A DNA stretch of 64,000 bases from Apteryx mantelli (taxonomy: Eukaryota > Chordata > Aves > Apterygiformes > Apterygidae). The position numbers were made by a program, and so were the translations under genes. Positions 28,292 through 40,868 of the stretch are shown here, piece by piece (positions within the stretch are counted from its first letter, which is position 1; every line of letters starts with the position of its first letter). The notes under the pieces were generated by a model. It was not told where the DNA came from. It was given only the letters and a program-made list of their open reading frames with translations, and did not search any database. The stretch is taken from contig NC_089980.1 in assembly GCF_036417845.1 (NCBI RefSeq), forward strand, positions 131,342,516 to 131,406,515, written 5' to 3'.

Positions 28292-28509
28292 TATATCAGA
28301 TACAACTATATGAAGTTCCGTTTGGTTCTTGTAGGCTGGTTGGTTTCAGGTACCTGAGACAATAGCACCAAATTCAACAGAAAGAAAAAGAGAGAGCACT
28401 TAAGATCAAGGCTCTGCACATACTTGGTGCAAATGGAAACTGAATGGCTCAGAGGACTGCTCTCCCATGAGCAGTTTAAGAGAGGATAAACCCACCCATC
28501 TTGACGAGT

Positions 28510-28551
28510 TCACAGGAATGTTTCAAACACATGAACTGTTCTTTCCATCTC
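28510..28551 (-). CDS. ATAD2B: ATAD2B terminal coding exon
   Basis: A strong acceptor (TGTCTCTCTTGCAG) precedes 13 codons (EMERTVHVFETFL) and a TGA at 28512-28510. It continues in phase 0 from the exon at 30332-30460. The sequence completes the conserved C-terminal helical tail shared by ATAD2 and ATAD2B. Because it is so short, only splicing logic and similarity to the family C-terminus identify it. Confidence 0.93.
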   Translation of the reverse strand, partial: EMERTVHVFETFL

Positions 28552-30331
28552 CTGCAAGAGAGACAGAACAGCAATTATACATAAATATATAAAGACAGAA
28601 AATAACTTTATGTTATGTAATCATATTTACTCTGTTTCTGGGGGGAAATCTGAACAAATACTTCATAGGAAAACAGACATTTCTGTTTATTGGTTGCCAT
28701 CTGCTAGCAAAATATGGTAAAAGAAACTAATTAAACAAGTGTTAATGCCGAAAGGTACTCCACTATGACAGTCCATGAGAAAATCCAAGCGTATTAGGGT
28801 CACTTTTAAAATTAATTCACCTAGTATGTATTACGAAAACATTGCAATGACACACTGCATGAATTCAAGTCTTACTGCACACATATGCTATGGGTCACCC
28901 AGCTGTAAACACATATCTGCACATTTTGGAGAATTAAAGGTAAAGATCAGACTCTGTGTATGCCTGCTAGATAAATGTCTTTTAAATCTACCTACATTTG
29001 GTAAAAGCTTTTAAAATTTTCAACATATTTTAGGTGAGGATGGCCAAGGAATAGGATGAAAATGGTTTGAAATATATTGTGCAAAATTATTTTGCAAATT
29101 TGGAAAATATTAACCCATACAAAGGCCCTTTCAGGTTCTGTATTAAAATATTCATACAGAAAAATAGTTAGCATCCAGTGACCCAACTGGAACTAGCAAT
29201 TGCTGTTGCTTTTTCAGCAGAGTTGGTTATCAGTTGGATCAGTAAGCTGATCCAAACCCCACTACAGCTAGAACAAAGATGCTGGTGGGAATGCATGTCC
29301 AGAGTTATGATCAGCCTAAGCCAGTGGTGAAATGACTCACTTACCGCTGATGTGGACAGCAGGCCTTTGAAATGCAAACACTTTAGAGGTAAAGGACGAC
29401 AGCAATGCAGACAATTGGCTACATCATGCTGTATAAGACTACCTGTCTGCCCAAAGACTTTGCCAAGACCAACCAGGGTATACTTACCTATCTAAAGAAA
29501 GTATGCATGCTTTTAAGGTCTCGTATGAAAGTCACAATCAGGAAATTGCATGGAGCAGACATTTGTAAACTTTTTTTGCTTAGTTAAGCAACTGCAAGTA
29601 GGAGAAAAGCAGCAGCTGTTGGCCAAGCGTGCCTGTAAAGTAGCCTGTTTACCTTCACTGTTATTCATACCACAAATCTGGGAACTTCTGGCTCAGGAAT
29701 TAAATTACACACCTCAGAAGAATGGAAGGCTGAAATAATTTTGCCACAGTTTACATCTGCAGTTCTTAAAGACTAAGTACTTACACCCAAAATGAGTAGC
29801 ATGAAGCAAGTCAGTGAAGACCAGGAAGGGGAAGTACAGACTGATACACTCAGTTACCAGCCATAAAGCCTTTCTGATATCAGTTTTTACTGGTTCAATG
29901 CAAGATAGCTACAACTAAGTGTATGTCCAATACTGCAGAAGGAAAACGGAAATTAAGTGACTCACAGTCACAACAACATTTTGCAGAGACAAGATGACCA
30001 CTTGAAAACTCCTGCTTCTGCTCCATTATCACTTTGTTAGCACATGCTTCTTCATGCTGTTGTAGTCTTTCCTCCTTTTCCTCCTTTCTTTTAGGTTAAA
30101 ATTTTAATCCTTTTCTGAGGAAAGTGTTATCAGAAACAACCTCTGCTTATGAAGCCATTACTATATTATTTTTTTTCCATAATGTTTGTAAATATCTTTC
30201 TCAAAGTCTATTTAAAGCCTTTGCCTGCTAATACACCAATAAATCTATCAATTAACACAGTTCCTGAAAAAACAATTCTAACCAGTTCCACAAAATTCAG
30301 ATAAAGAATCAAAGATACTGTACTACATCAC
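28552..30331 (-). other. ATAD2B: ATAD2B intron
   Basis: A GT-AG intron of 1.8 kb. The donor is GAG|GTGATG. No repeats or coding sequence recognised. Confidence 0.85.
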
Positions 30332-30460
30332 CTCTATAAGTTGTGATTTGTCATAATCTCTACGATGTCTGTAGATGCACTGACTGAGGAGTGAATACAA
30401 TCTCTCAAGTTGGTCAACAGTCAGGTTGTCACTTTTCTTAACCACCAAGTCAAGCAGTTT
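30332..30460 (-). CDS. ATAD2B: ATAD2B coding exon, C-terminal helical domain
   Basis: The exon is 129 bases, 43 codons, phase 0 at both ends, between acceptor TTTCAACAG and donor GAG|GTGATG. The product runs KLLDLVVKKSDNLTVDQ, then LERLYSLLSQCIYRHRRD and YDKSQLIE. This is the conserved leucine-rich C-terminal region of ATAD2-family proteins, thought to help self-association or packing against the AAA hexamer; that role is taken from family knowledge. Nothing is missing. Confidence 0.95.
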
Positions 30461-31339
30461 CTGTTGAAACAATAACATAGGGTAAAGTTGAGTTCTTTTT
30501 TTTTTTTTCTAATCACTTTTATTATTCTCTAAGGACAAATCAGAAGTGTAATCATCTTCTATAGCCCTATTTTAGAGGTATACATATAAAATGGACTACA
30601 TTTGGCTATCAGTTAGGCCACTGCTTCCATGCTGATCTAAGTTAACTCAATGTCTCCTTTTACTTCTCTGCTTACATCCACACATTTTTCTTGTCTTAGA
30701 TTTCATGCTAAATATGAAAGATTTTTTTCCTATCACAATACTTCTGTTGTTTCCAAAGAGATTATATGCATTTCCCAGTAAGTTAGATCTAAATTTTATA
30801 GTAAGACGAGCTAGTTTCTACAACAGATTACAGCAAATGTTGTTGTAACTTTGCTCAAATTGAGATAAAAGTGAAACAAAATTAAGTGGCAGGGGGTTCA
30901 ACCTATGACCCCAAAACATCGAGACAGCTTCCAGTTTGCTTTCCAATTCACTAACAGTTCTTTCCAACGAGTACTTGTACATGAGAAGAGAGAAGATGAT
31001 GTTAACTGCTAATTACTAGGCACTCAGCAGTTTCTCAGTAACTGTCATGTCCAATTAACACATAAGGGTATCTGTACAAACTACAATTAAAATAGTGGAC
31101 TGCTGTGCCATTACTGTATTTGTAAAGATCATAGTAACGATGGGACAATAAGGATTCAGTAATTTTATTAACATTTTATCCAACACACACACACTGATCA
31201 ACAAATCATCTTCAAAAGTTACTGCTGCCAAAATAACATTTTGCAATAAAAAAAAAAAAAAGAATTTTGCTTCATAATAGAAGAGAAAAACACTTTTCAT
31301 GGGGTCTTAACAGCTGAATGAATTTTTTAGTTCTTTTAC
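30461..31339 (-). other. ATAD2B: ATAD2B intron
   Basis: A 0.9 kb GT-AG intron (donor AAG|GTAAAAG). No features recognised apart from short homopolymers. Confidence 0.85.
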
Positions 31340-31467
31340 CTTTAATCTGTCATGGTCAACAACTACAGAGGGTAAGGGATCTGATGGTTCCTCTGGGACC
31401 TGCTCCAAACTTGTAGGTTTTGACTGTTCCATAGTGACTTTTCGAGTTTTCTTACTTTTGGAAATAC
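31340..31467 (-). CDS. ATAD2B: ATAD2B coding exon, end of linker
   Basis: The exon is 128 bases. It opens with two bases completing a Gly codon, then 42 codons, ending in phase 0 at AAG|GTAAAAG. The product reads ISKSKKTRKVTMEQSKP, then TSLEQVPEEPSDPLP and SVVVDHDRLK. The VVDHDRLK segment begins the conserved C-terminal domain continued in the next exon; the lysine-rich start and Pro/Glu stretch are linker. The acceptor is CAAACTACAG. Confidence 0.95.
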
Positions 31468-34400
31468 CTGTAGTTTGAAAAGCAATTATCAGCATGTCAA
31501 AAACAACTAGCAAAATATGAAGTACAATTCAAGAAAAAAAACCTAGAATAGAAGAACCAACCTATGAATTCTTTGAGATTTCTATTCTGGGTTTATTGAA
31601 ACTCACAAAGAACATTCCACATAAGGAAACTATTTCACAAAAAACATCTAAAAAGACTTCCCCAAAACTATTCAACCAGATGATAAAATTGAGAACTGAT
31701 CTCAACAATTCAGCATGACTTGAATCTGTTCATAACTCACTCATAGTTTTGAGACTCACCCTCTCTGTGCCAGTGCCCCTAAGAAACCACAGACCTTTTA
31801 CTTTCTATTTCCACTTTATTTTAAAAATATTTAAGATATTTATTAATATATTTATTATATATATTATATATTTATTAATCACTAAGCATTACTTTGGTTG
31901 TGACAGTTTAAAACAGTGACTAATCTTCCATCAGAGACCTTTTTTGATATGAGAAATGATGCCAAAGACAACCAACCCATTTACATATGCTAACACATGC
32001 TTATGTCCACTTTAAATTCAATTAGTGCAATTTTCTGTATTTTGAAATCTTTGCACAAACCAAGTGAAAGATACTACTTAAGTAGATTCAGTAGCATATA
32101 GCCTGACACATAAGAAAATCCAAACATATGCAGATGGAAAGCTTCCCAGGGACTCCTAGTGAACTACATTAGTATTAAAGGATTTTTTTTAAAAGCTTTT
32201 AGGGCTCTCAGGGGGATTTTCAGCTGATCTGTTCTGTTCTCACTTTGTGTCCCCATATTCCCTCACAGTCCAAGTCAGCTGGTCAGTTCACTGATTCCCA
32301 TCTAAACTCGCAGACTGAGAGAACAAATTTCCAGAGTAACTACACCTGATGTAGCATAACTGTCCCTCTACTACTAAAATTCCCAGGTGGCACCAGCATT
32401 TAAAAATAGCATAAAGAAATGTGTCTCCCACCTTTCAACTCTTTCAGTAACTAAACTTCGCGTTGTTTTCCTGAAGGGGCTTTGAGACTTGCACAAGCAT
32501 CTGTCTCTCATGTGGGAATACCAAACTCCTCCATGAGCACACCCTTCACCTGAACGGACCAGACCAAAGGGCAAAGTCCTTACAGTCTCATTTATCGGGA
32601 ATTTTTCTTCTCTCTGTACACTCATCGCAAGATTTTTAACATCAAAATCTCCTCTAATCCTGGAAAACATTAAGGATGAGACCAGACTCTATCCTTCCCT
32701 GTAAGACATGTATTTCCTGCCTTTTTGGTACAGCCAATCCTTTCAGTTGCCCATAGAAATGAGGATAATTTGGTCCCAAATTTCCACTACATCTTGAGCA
32801 GCATCCTCCTTTACATTGCACGTCCTCACTAAAATAGTAACAAAGTAAAAATGACAGTTACTCTACTCCTTACTAGCAGATCCTCCTCCACGAGCAGAGG
32901 AAGCACCAGCCTGCCTGTAACCTGTCCTACAGGTAGGATTCCCTCGCGGGTCATTCCTTTCCCAAGACTTGTAAATGGTGGCTTAGATACTGAGGAAGAT
33001 TGTATTCTCACGATGCTAGTTTAAATCATGGAATTAATTTATTTAATCTTTATAAAATACCCCAAAGTAAGAATTCCAATTTTTAGTATTTGCTAGAGAA
33101 TCTCATTGTAGGTTCCCCCCCCAAAGGGTAGGAAGAGCAAGCATGATGACTCCACCAACGCACATTATTCATTAACCTCACAGGATCCTAATGGATTATG
33201 GGTGGGAGGGGGAAAGCAGTTCAGAAGTCACCCATAAAACTGGTTAAGTTTAAAACTGAATTCTGAAACGCCAGTAGTAAATTGAAAGTGTTTTTCTGTT
33301 ATATCATTTCTACTTAGCAACATCAAGTTATATTGCTTCTAAGGGAAGTTCAGATGTTAAGCTAACTTTCAAAACTGTTTTTCCTAAATGAATCAAAATC
33401 CTCATCTTTCCTTCTAAAACATCTCCCATTTTCATCACCACGGTAATTCCAGCATCTGTTCTGCCAGGAAAACTTCATGCTTTGGTGACACATTTCTATT
33501 TATTTCCACCTCTGTATTAAAGCTGCTGTCCAAACCTCTCTTGGAGAATAAAATATTTTTTAAAATATCACCTGATTCCATCTCTACACTTATCCACTGT
33601 TTTTCTCTTCCTCGACTTAAAATGCCTTTCTTCTGTGGATCTCTTGTTACTATAATCATCCTCAATGTGTCCAAAATTCAACTGCTACATTTAAATATGT
33701 AATGGCTCTAACATACACCATATTCATCCTCTGTTATTCCTAGGACCTTTCTTCCACTACACATCTTATCCTTCAGGAAAATAAGTATGTACACATACAG
33801 TCCGCGTGTATATGTAATAGTGATGTTCTCCTAATTCAGATCTCTCATTAAAGCTCCTTTATTTTGTAAATCTCAGCACTAATTTTTAAAGTAAAGATTT
33901 CATTCTTTTCCATAATTCTGAAAAGCTAATTAAAAAAGCAATCATGCATAAAGCTTTTACTTTCTTCCCCGAGGAAACTCTCTCTTTTCTTCAAAGGACA
34001 CGGCCCCTTCTTTTATGCACCACCAGGATTTTCCTTCTCCTTATCTTTTTGCTGCACTGTTAGCATGTTGACTGTAAACTCCAAAGTCAGATACCTTCTC
34101 CATTAGACAAACAATGGTTTTTGCTATGAGTTAAACTAGATTTTAACAAAACATTCCAAACTTTTTATTAGGAAGTCTTAAATAAATGCATTCTGTATTT
34201 CTATGGTTTCCGATCCAATGTCAATGATACTGTTATCATAAATCCCTAGATCAAAACATACATCATACAGATATGTAACTGTACTGATAATAATTTTAAA
34301 ACCTTCAATTACTGTCTAAATGTTATCTCAGTATTTACAGTATTTTCCATAAAGCATAAAAAATGAACAGAATATGGTATGGTGGTAAACTTATTTGCCT

Positions 34401-34594
34401 AAGATAACATTAGGGCAAGTCAAGGGTAGACTGTATTTTATCTACGGAAAATTAAATGTGTAAATATATAAAGATCCAAATAAATAGACTGCAGTTCAAG
34501 TGATAGTCTCAGATATTATAATTAAAAAATATATGCATATATAACTACTTGGGCAATAAGGTAATAACTGGAAAACTGAAAACATAAGCTATAC
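31468..34594 (-). other. ATAD2B: ATAD2B intron
   Basis: A 3.1 kb GT-AG intron. It contains an AT-rich simple stretch near 31835-31880 (ATTATATAT repeats). No gene or mobile element recognised. Confidence 0.8.
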
Positions 34595-35290
34595 CTTCTT
34601 TATCGGGTTCAGCATCTTTAGTCTCAACGTCTGTGCTCTGTAGTGTTTTTTCATTATTGCTGCAGTGTGGTACCTCAGCTTTCACTAAATCAGCTCCTTG
34701 ACTTTCACTGGAAGCTTCTGATTTCTCCTTTGGCTGATCTTCAGATGAAGGTTTTTGCTTGTTACTAGATCCATCACTGTTGTCACAGGGTGAAACAACA
34801 TCAATTGATTCCATTTTGCTGTTGTGACATGCTGGAACAGGTATACCCTCTATGTTGTGCATAGATGTCTCTCCATTTACACAGTCCCCTTTTGATGTAG
34901 GGTCCTTCCTTAATTCCTTTTCAGCATTCAGAGTAACACTGTCAGTTATTAACAGCGATTCATTCGAGCTCTCTTCTTCTGTGGATGCAAAATTGTTTTC
35001 CTTTCCTGATGTCCCATTGTTAAGCCTCTGCTCTGCATCTATATCCATAATATCACAAGAGGATTCATCATTTGTCATAGAGAGATCTCCTGTTTCCTCC
35101 CCGTTCTCCTCAATGCAGTCAGTGCTGATCTCTAGCTCTCCATTTTCCAGTAATTTACCATCCTCACCATGATTTTCATCATCAGCAAATTTTGCATCAT
35201 CTTCATCTTTCTTTAAATTATTGACTTTCCTCTTTTTAATAATTCCTTTGCCCCACTGTGAACGCCGTCTTGATTTTCTCCTTATTCGAA
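34595..35290 (-). CDS. ATAD2B: ATAD2B large coding exon, acidic/Ser-rich linker with basic patch
   Basis: The exon is 696 bases, opening with two bases that complete a Phe codon, then 231 codons, and ending GAA G|GTATAG. The product starts RIRRKSRRRSQWGKGIIKKR, a strongly basic patch resembling a nuclear localisation signal. It continues as a low-complexity region rich in Glu, Asp, Ser and Asn (for example EENGEETGDLSMTNDESSCD and STEEESSNESLL). No folded domain is apparent. This is the fast-evolving disordered linker between the bromodomain and the C-terminal domain of ATAD2B, and the local order matches what I know of the human protein. The donor is GTATAG, usable but not ideal. Confidence 0.96.
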
Positions 35291-35705
35291 CTGAATTATA
35301 AGGAGAGAAAGACACTTAAATGCACAGGTACACCTCAGTAAACAGATATTAGAATATGCTCTAACTTGAGGCAATCAAATGTGTTCACATTTAAAGGAAC
35401 AAGTAAAACGCCCACTGATTTCAACGTGAGCACTAAAACCCAGTGAGTGAACATGCAATTTTGCGCAGCACTCCTACTCCAGATTATGGAAACAAGCAAG
35501 ACTTGCTAGTCTTTCCTACTGAACATACTTCATAAAGATCCATTTGTAGATACACCATTAAAAGAAAACAGCTAAGCAACAATAAAGAACTCGGTCGTTC
35601 TTAATTTTGCTGTGAAATGTGGAACTTGGTGGCTGCTGTCTTCCCTTTCTATCCCTTTCAGTGATTTAAAATCATCACACAATGAAACAAATGAAAGTGC
35701 AATTC

Positions 35706-35973
35706 ATGGAATCACAGAATTGTGAGATAATTCAGGTCGGAAGGGACCTCAGGAGGCCTCTAGTCCAACCTCCTGCTCAAAACAGGGTCAGCTAGGAAGG
35801 CAGACCAGCTTGCTTAGGGCTTTTATCCAGTCAAGTCTTGAAAATGTCCATGGATGCAGACTACACAACCTCCATGGGTGTCCTGTACCAATGCATAACT
35901 GTCCTAAGAGTGAAAAGGACTTTTTTCCTTGTATCCAGTCAGAACCTCTCTTGTTTCAATTCATGTCTGTTGT
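35706..35973 (-). mobile_element. CR1 LINE 3' fragment, antisense to + strand
   Basis: It reads on the plus strand as 'ggaatcacagaattgtg', then 'tcggaagggacctcaggagg' and 'tagtccaacctcctgctc'. Downstream come 'gaaaaggacttttttccttg' and 'cagaacctctcttgtttcaa'. This is the reverse complement of the CR1 3' region (TTGGACTAGA...GGTCCCTTCC...GATTCC). The 3' end is at the low coordinate and the copy is 5'-truncated at the high coordinate, as is usual for CR1. Confidence 0.85.
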
Positions 35974-38900
35974 AAATTCAAAGACATCTTCAGGTATTAA
36001 AAGCCAGCTACAGAACAACCACCACTTCAACCTTCCACTCGTCCCCACCTGTGTACCGATGTTCACTGTATTGACACAATCTGGCTTTAAAAAATGAGCA
36101 TTTTTGTTTGAAACCTAGACCACTTTAGCAACCCAGCCTACACCAAGACCTCACAAACATATGCATTTCTGCAATGAGTCAATATGAAGAGGAATTACAG
36201 CTTCTTAAACTAGACTCATCTCATCACCAATACTTTCCCCCCTGTACTATGCAACTCAACTCGAAGCAACAAGGCCCTGTGATCCTTTTTTCATTGCCTT
36301 TGCTCTATCACTTCTTCATTTTTTCTATTTCTTATGCATCTTTTCTGTGCTTTTTTACAAATCAGATTATCAACTTTTTCCAGAAAGGGTAGTGTTTTCA
36401 CTAGTCTATTTGCAGTGAGACACAACACAACACCAATGTGAAAGAGGTTTGGAGGCACATTTGCAATATAATCTACAAGTAATACAGAAGAAAGACCATT
36501 CAAATCTGATGCTGCTATCAATGTCCTTTTCAAGAGCACTAATGAGACACAACTCTGAAGACTAAGGAAAAGGTTGGGAAAAATGGGAACTTTTACATTC
36601 AAATTCAAGCAATGATGCAGATTGCTCATATTTTTGCAAAGTTAGAGAAGCTGCAGCCAAATGCTTATACTTGAAAGTGACAGACAATACTTAACAGTGA
36701 TTAACAAATATTCTTCCATTTTGAAATAAACTCCTTTGCTGAGCACCCCCATCATGTTCTCGGTATTTGTAGGTTGTTTTCACTTACAGGGTATTAAATC
36801 CTAAACCTGTGCTTGCCAGTCTCACACTGAGTTACAAAGATCAGTGTTTATTAAGGCGCTTCGAAATCACAGCGGCTCAGAGGAGTATGACTGTACTTCA
36901 GAATTTCCTCCCCATGAATGCCATATATAAGCAGGTAGTTTAACCACTACATTGAGAATAAATTTGCCATTAACCTTTTAGTTTTAAAAGCTATCTAAAG
37001 ATACAGTCAAATTGCCATAAAAAATGGTAGTTTCACTTGGAGTGTATATTTATTGTTACAAATAATCCTTACTGAGAACTATAAGATTTGAAGAAAAAAA
37101 AATAAAATCACTTTCTCCAGCTACTTTGTAGATTTGATAGCAGCTTCTACAGTCAGTTTCACTGTTTTATTGATGATGAGCCACCACCCGTTCCCATAAC
37201 TTTTCAGCAGCTCATATAATCTTTCCCCAGATTCTGCAAGAGATTTTCAGTAACAACAGAAGCAGCAAATCTGAAACGAAACAGGCAGACGTAAACTTAC
37301 ATAGAGAAATAATTCCCCTACTAGGAAATGGGTTTACTCTCAGGTCAACTCCAAAGATGGATATAGAAAACATGGAAGAGGAATAAAAACCTTTTAAAGG
37401 AAACATTAATTAGCATGTCCTGAACTGTAAAAATGAATGGGAAAGTTGAATTTTTAAAGATCTTCTGATTTTGGCTTTTTAGCCTGCCTTTGCTATAAGA
37501 TGTCATTTATCATATCAATGATTTGTACTTAAGTACGCCCATTTTACTACTGCATCCATTTTGTCCATCCTGCAAGCTCAATCTGGGATGAGAACACACA
37601 GTTTGCCAAAATACTCAGGCACATTCCTAAAATTAAGCATGCAAGAAATCACATTAAAGCACAATGGAATTAGCCCTATATTACACACTTCAGTATGTTT
37701 CAAGTCTTCCTAAACCACAGCCAGAAAGCCTAGCTAAACTCTTTCATGCAGTATTACTCAAATATAAATTATAGGTCTTTCCATAGTTGAGTACGCTGGG
37801 TTTCATTGCCGTTATTAAACATGACACAGCAACCACAAAGGGTTGCAGAAGATCTCCTCCCAGCATCTCTGAGATGTTCTGCTTTTGCGCTGCATCAAAA
37901 CCAGTAAAAGCAGGAAATAGTTTAGCTGCCTCATCCAAAGTAGGCAAACAAAGCAGAGCTTTGACTGAAACATTACAATTTCTTATTAAAAAAAAAGATC
38001 TTATTTCACAATATTTAAAAAAAAAAAATTGATGCTTCCAACCAGCCTGTGAGATTTAGGAAAGAACAACAGCATTTCATACATTGCAGAACAGGCCCTT
38101 CAAGAACATAATTGACAGTACTTGTATTGACAAAAGCAATAACCTAGCTACTTTTGGTTTTCACCCACATTTAGCCAAAAAATTTGGTTAATGCTTAACT
38201 TACTTTCTTCCCAGACTCTTACCACTTTGTGTTTTAAGAAAGTGCCATCATCACCTGAGCCATGCAGGCCTGTAACACAGATACCAGTATCTCATAGACC
38301 AATAATACTGATTTTTTTTTTTTTGTTTTGGTCCTCATACTTCTAAGAACCAACTTTTTTTGTCATTCAGATAAAAGCTTTCCTGCTTTCACCCCCTTCT
38401 ATCCCAGTGCTGAAACCTTTCCTCCTCAGGCTTTCCTAAATCCACCAAAATCTCATTTCAATTCATTTAACACAACTGCTAATATCATTTTCATGACCAC
38501 AGTGAGATTCTTAATCCCCTACCCAATATAACTTTGAGTCCATTCACCAGTTTGTTTTCTTGAACATGTCAAAAGCAGACTTCCAGTCCTTACATTTAAC
38601 TACCTACCCTTCAAAACTACTATTTTTTTTTTAATCTAGGCTGTATTATTGCTCTGTGTAAAGCAATGTCTTTTGGGATATGTGAAGAAATTCTGGTTCA
38701 GATCCTCTGCACCCTTAACACTGTTATACCAATTTTCTTTTACACAGAGAGCTAGGCCTCTAGGAAAAGTGAGAAGCTGAGCAAGGAATACAGTGTTTTT
38801 AAAAAAGATGACACCAGCCTTTATCTCCTGCCTTTCCTCCCCCAGTAAAGGTAAGGGGGTAGTAGAAGTAAGAGAGGTGTTTAATTCATGAAAGCCTGCA

Positions 38901-40432
38901 CTGGAGTTCATCATCAATGGGAAAAAAAAAAGAAAAGAAAAAAAATAGTGCTACTGAGAGAATCACACTGACCTGAAAAGGTGTCGTATGAGGCGGGAAA
39001 GAGTAAGATTTATCTCCAGATCCTGCAAGGTAGTTGAATATGATTCAAATTGTAAAGGAAAGAGGAGCTATCACAGGGTAACACTGATGCATAACAAATG
39101 GGCAAATGTTCACGGATCGCTGCTGAAAAATAAACCTAATCAGGGATCTCCATTTCCTTCACTTTAATGCTGATCTTCTATAAAAACTGTAAACTATTAA
39201 TAACAATATCACACTTTTTATTTTACAGTCATTATGATTCATCACACATTAAAATTTTTAGTAAGTAACAGAATGGGATAGCCATTTACAGAAGAACTAC
39301 TAAGAGTTAACTTTGTTAAAAAAAATTACCAGAGCATACACAATTATAAGTTAATGCATTAACATCTTTTCAATTATTCCTTTTAAAACTACTCATCTGA
39401 AATCTACCCATTGATACCCAATCTTCCAGCACTACTTGTGCCAGAGGCAGTAGAAATACAATTACCATAGGAATCCTACTTTTCAGAACGGAGTTTCTAT
39501 AACTCAGACTCTTATAATACCAATTATTCACACATGAATACATTCATTTGCCTTCTGAATTGCTACACTCTTCTCTATAATCCTCATGTAACCTCTATAG
39601 ATTTGCCAAGGAGATCCCCACTTCAGTTCAGTTTGCTTTTTTGTAAATCCTTACCCCAGTTCATACAGAATTTTTTTTACAATAAATAGGTATTTGGCTA
39701 AATGAGTCACACAACATTTTACTTGGGTTCAAATGGAGCTGATATCAAAAATAACCCTCCATCACTCATTTATTTGTGCTAAGCTGCACAGTTGATGCAG
39801 ACAGAATTTTAAAAGTACAATGTAATAAAATGTAATTAATCACTGAAGACAAATTTACCCTAAATTTCCTTAAGCAATAAGGGATTCCCAATTCTTCCAT
39901 TTCTATCTTGAAACACTTCAAGAGTCTGCTGAAAGATCACCAAACTTAAGGCGCACAGCATTTACCCTGGAAGTGGCCTCCCACAATTCAAAAAAAAAAA
40001 AATTATGTATGTACTTCAGAAGGACTAGTCCTCTAGGAACAAGTTAAGTAAAATGAAACATGTAGCAGACTTTTCAGAAATTCTAAATTCTTGCCCATTC
40101 ATAAGTTCTTCTTTAAGAGTTTCAAGACAGACACACCAAGTAATGACAACATCTTCGGGTGAAACAAGCACTATGAAAACCCAGCGTTACCAGGTAGGCC
40201 AACATCAGTGTGTGAACTTTGGCACTCAGCTTCAGTTAAGCACCCCTGAGAAAAGTTCTAGTAAATGTTTGAAGACAGAGATACTGGCGATTGAATAGAC
40301 TTCTTATAGCTATAGTTTTTTCTTGAAGTAGATGGACAATTATAATGGAACACAGAACTACTCCTGCTATACTATAATGGAATCAGAACAAACATTCCTT
40401 CTCATAATTTGAGTGACAGGAATTCAAGAAGG

Positions 40433-40450
40433 CGTGCAGCATGCTGCACG
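40433..40450. repeat. Perfect 18-base palindrome
   Basis: CGTGCAGCATGCTGCACG equals its own reverse complement. It lies in the large ATAD2B intron upstream of a CR1 fragment. No known site is implied. Confidence 0.9.
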
Positions 40451-40678
40451 GATCCAATCACCTAGCAAGCAGATTCTACATGAAAATAAGCACCCTATCA
40501 TTTAGGGGTGCACACCAATCCTTTTCAGAGCAGTGCATGGAACCTCACAGTTCTTGGATATTAAAGAGCAGTTAGAGTAAAAAACAAAACAAAAACAAAA
40601 CAGCTTGCATATTCCTGAAGTAATTCTGCAAGATCTAGAGGAAACTGTCACGTTTCTGTTTAGCATGGTCTCAGGAAA

Positions 40679-40868
40679 ACGTGAGGGTGACTGAGCAGTG
40701 GAGCAGGCTGCCCAGAGAGGTTGTGGAGTCTCCATCCTTGGAGATGCTCAAAAGCCAAGTGGACACAGTCCTGGGCAACGTGCTCTAGGTGACCCTGCTT
40801 GAGCAGGGGGGTTGGACTAGATAATCTCCAGAGGTCCCTTCCAACCTCAACTGTTCTGTGATTCTGTG
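40679..40868 (+). mobile_element. CR1 LINE 3' end, sense to + strand
   Basis: It contains the CR1 3' blocks 'gcccagagaggttgtggag', 'tctccatccttggagatgct', 'ggttggactagataatctcc' and 'gaggtcccttccaacctcaa'. It terminates in two ATTCTGTG-type octamers. Severe 5' truncation leaves only about 190 bases. It is relatively well preserved. Confidence 0.92.

Larger units (their letters stand above)
23870..28509 (-). other. ATAD2B: ATAD2B 3' UTR (maximum likely extent)
   Basis: A U-rich non-coding stretch follows the ATAD2B stop. On the minus strand it has strong AATAAA hexamers at 28291-28286, 25845-25840, 25172-25167 and 23895-23890. The true end could be any of these, giving UTRs of about 0.2 to 4.6 kb. 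I give the longest. No coding sequence is seen, and ORFs such as 27276-27545 are ordinary UTR noise. It contains a poly(A) run at 25584-25603 on the plus strand and a G-rich run near 24665-24681. Confidence 0.4.

Noticed and set aside
34852..35172. 106-codon plus-strand ORF
   Set aside because: It is the antisense shadow of the large ATAD2B coding exon.
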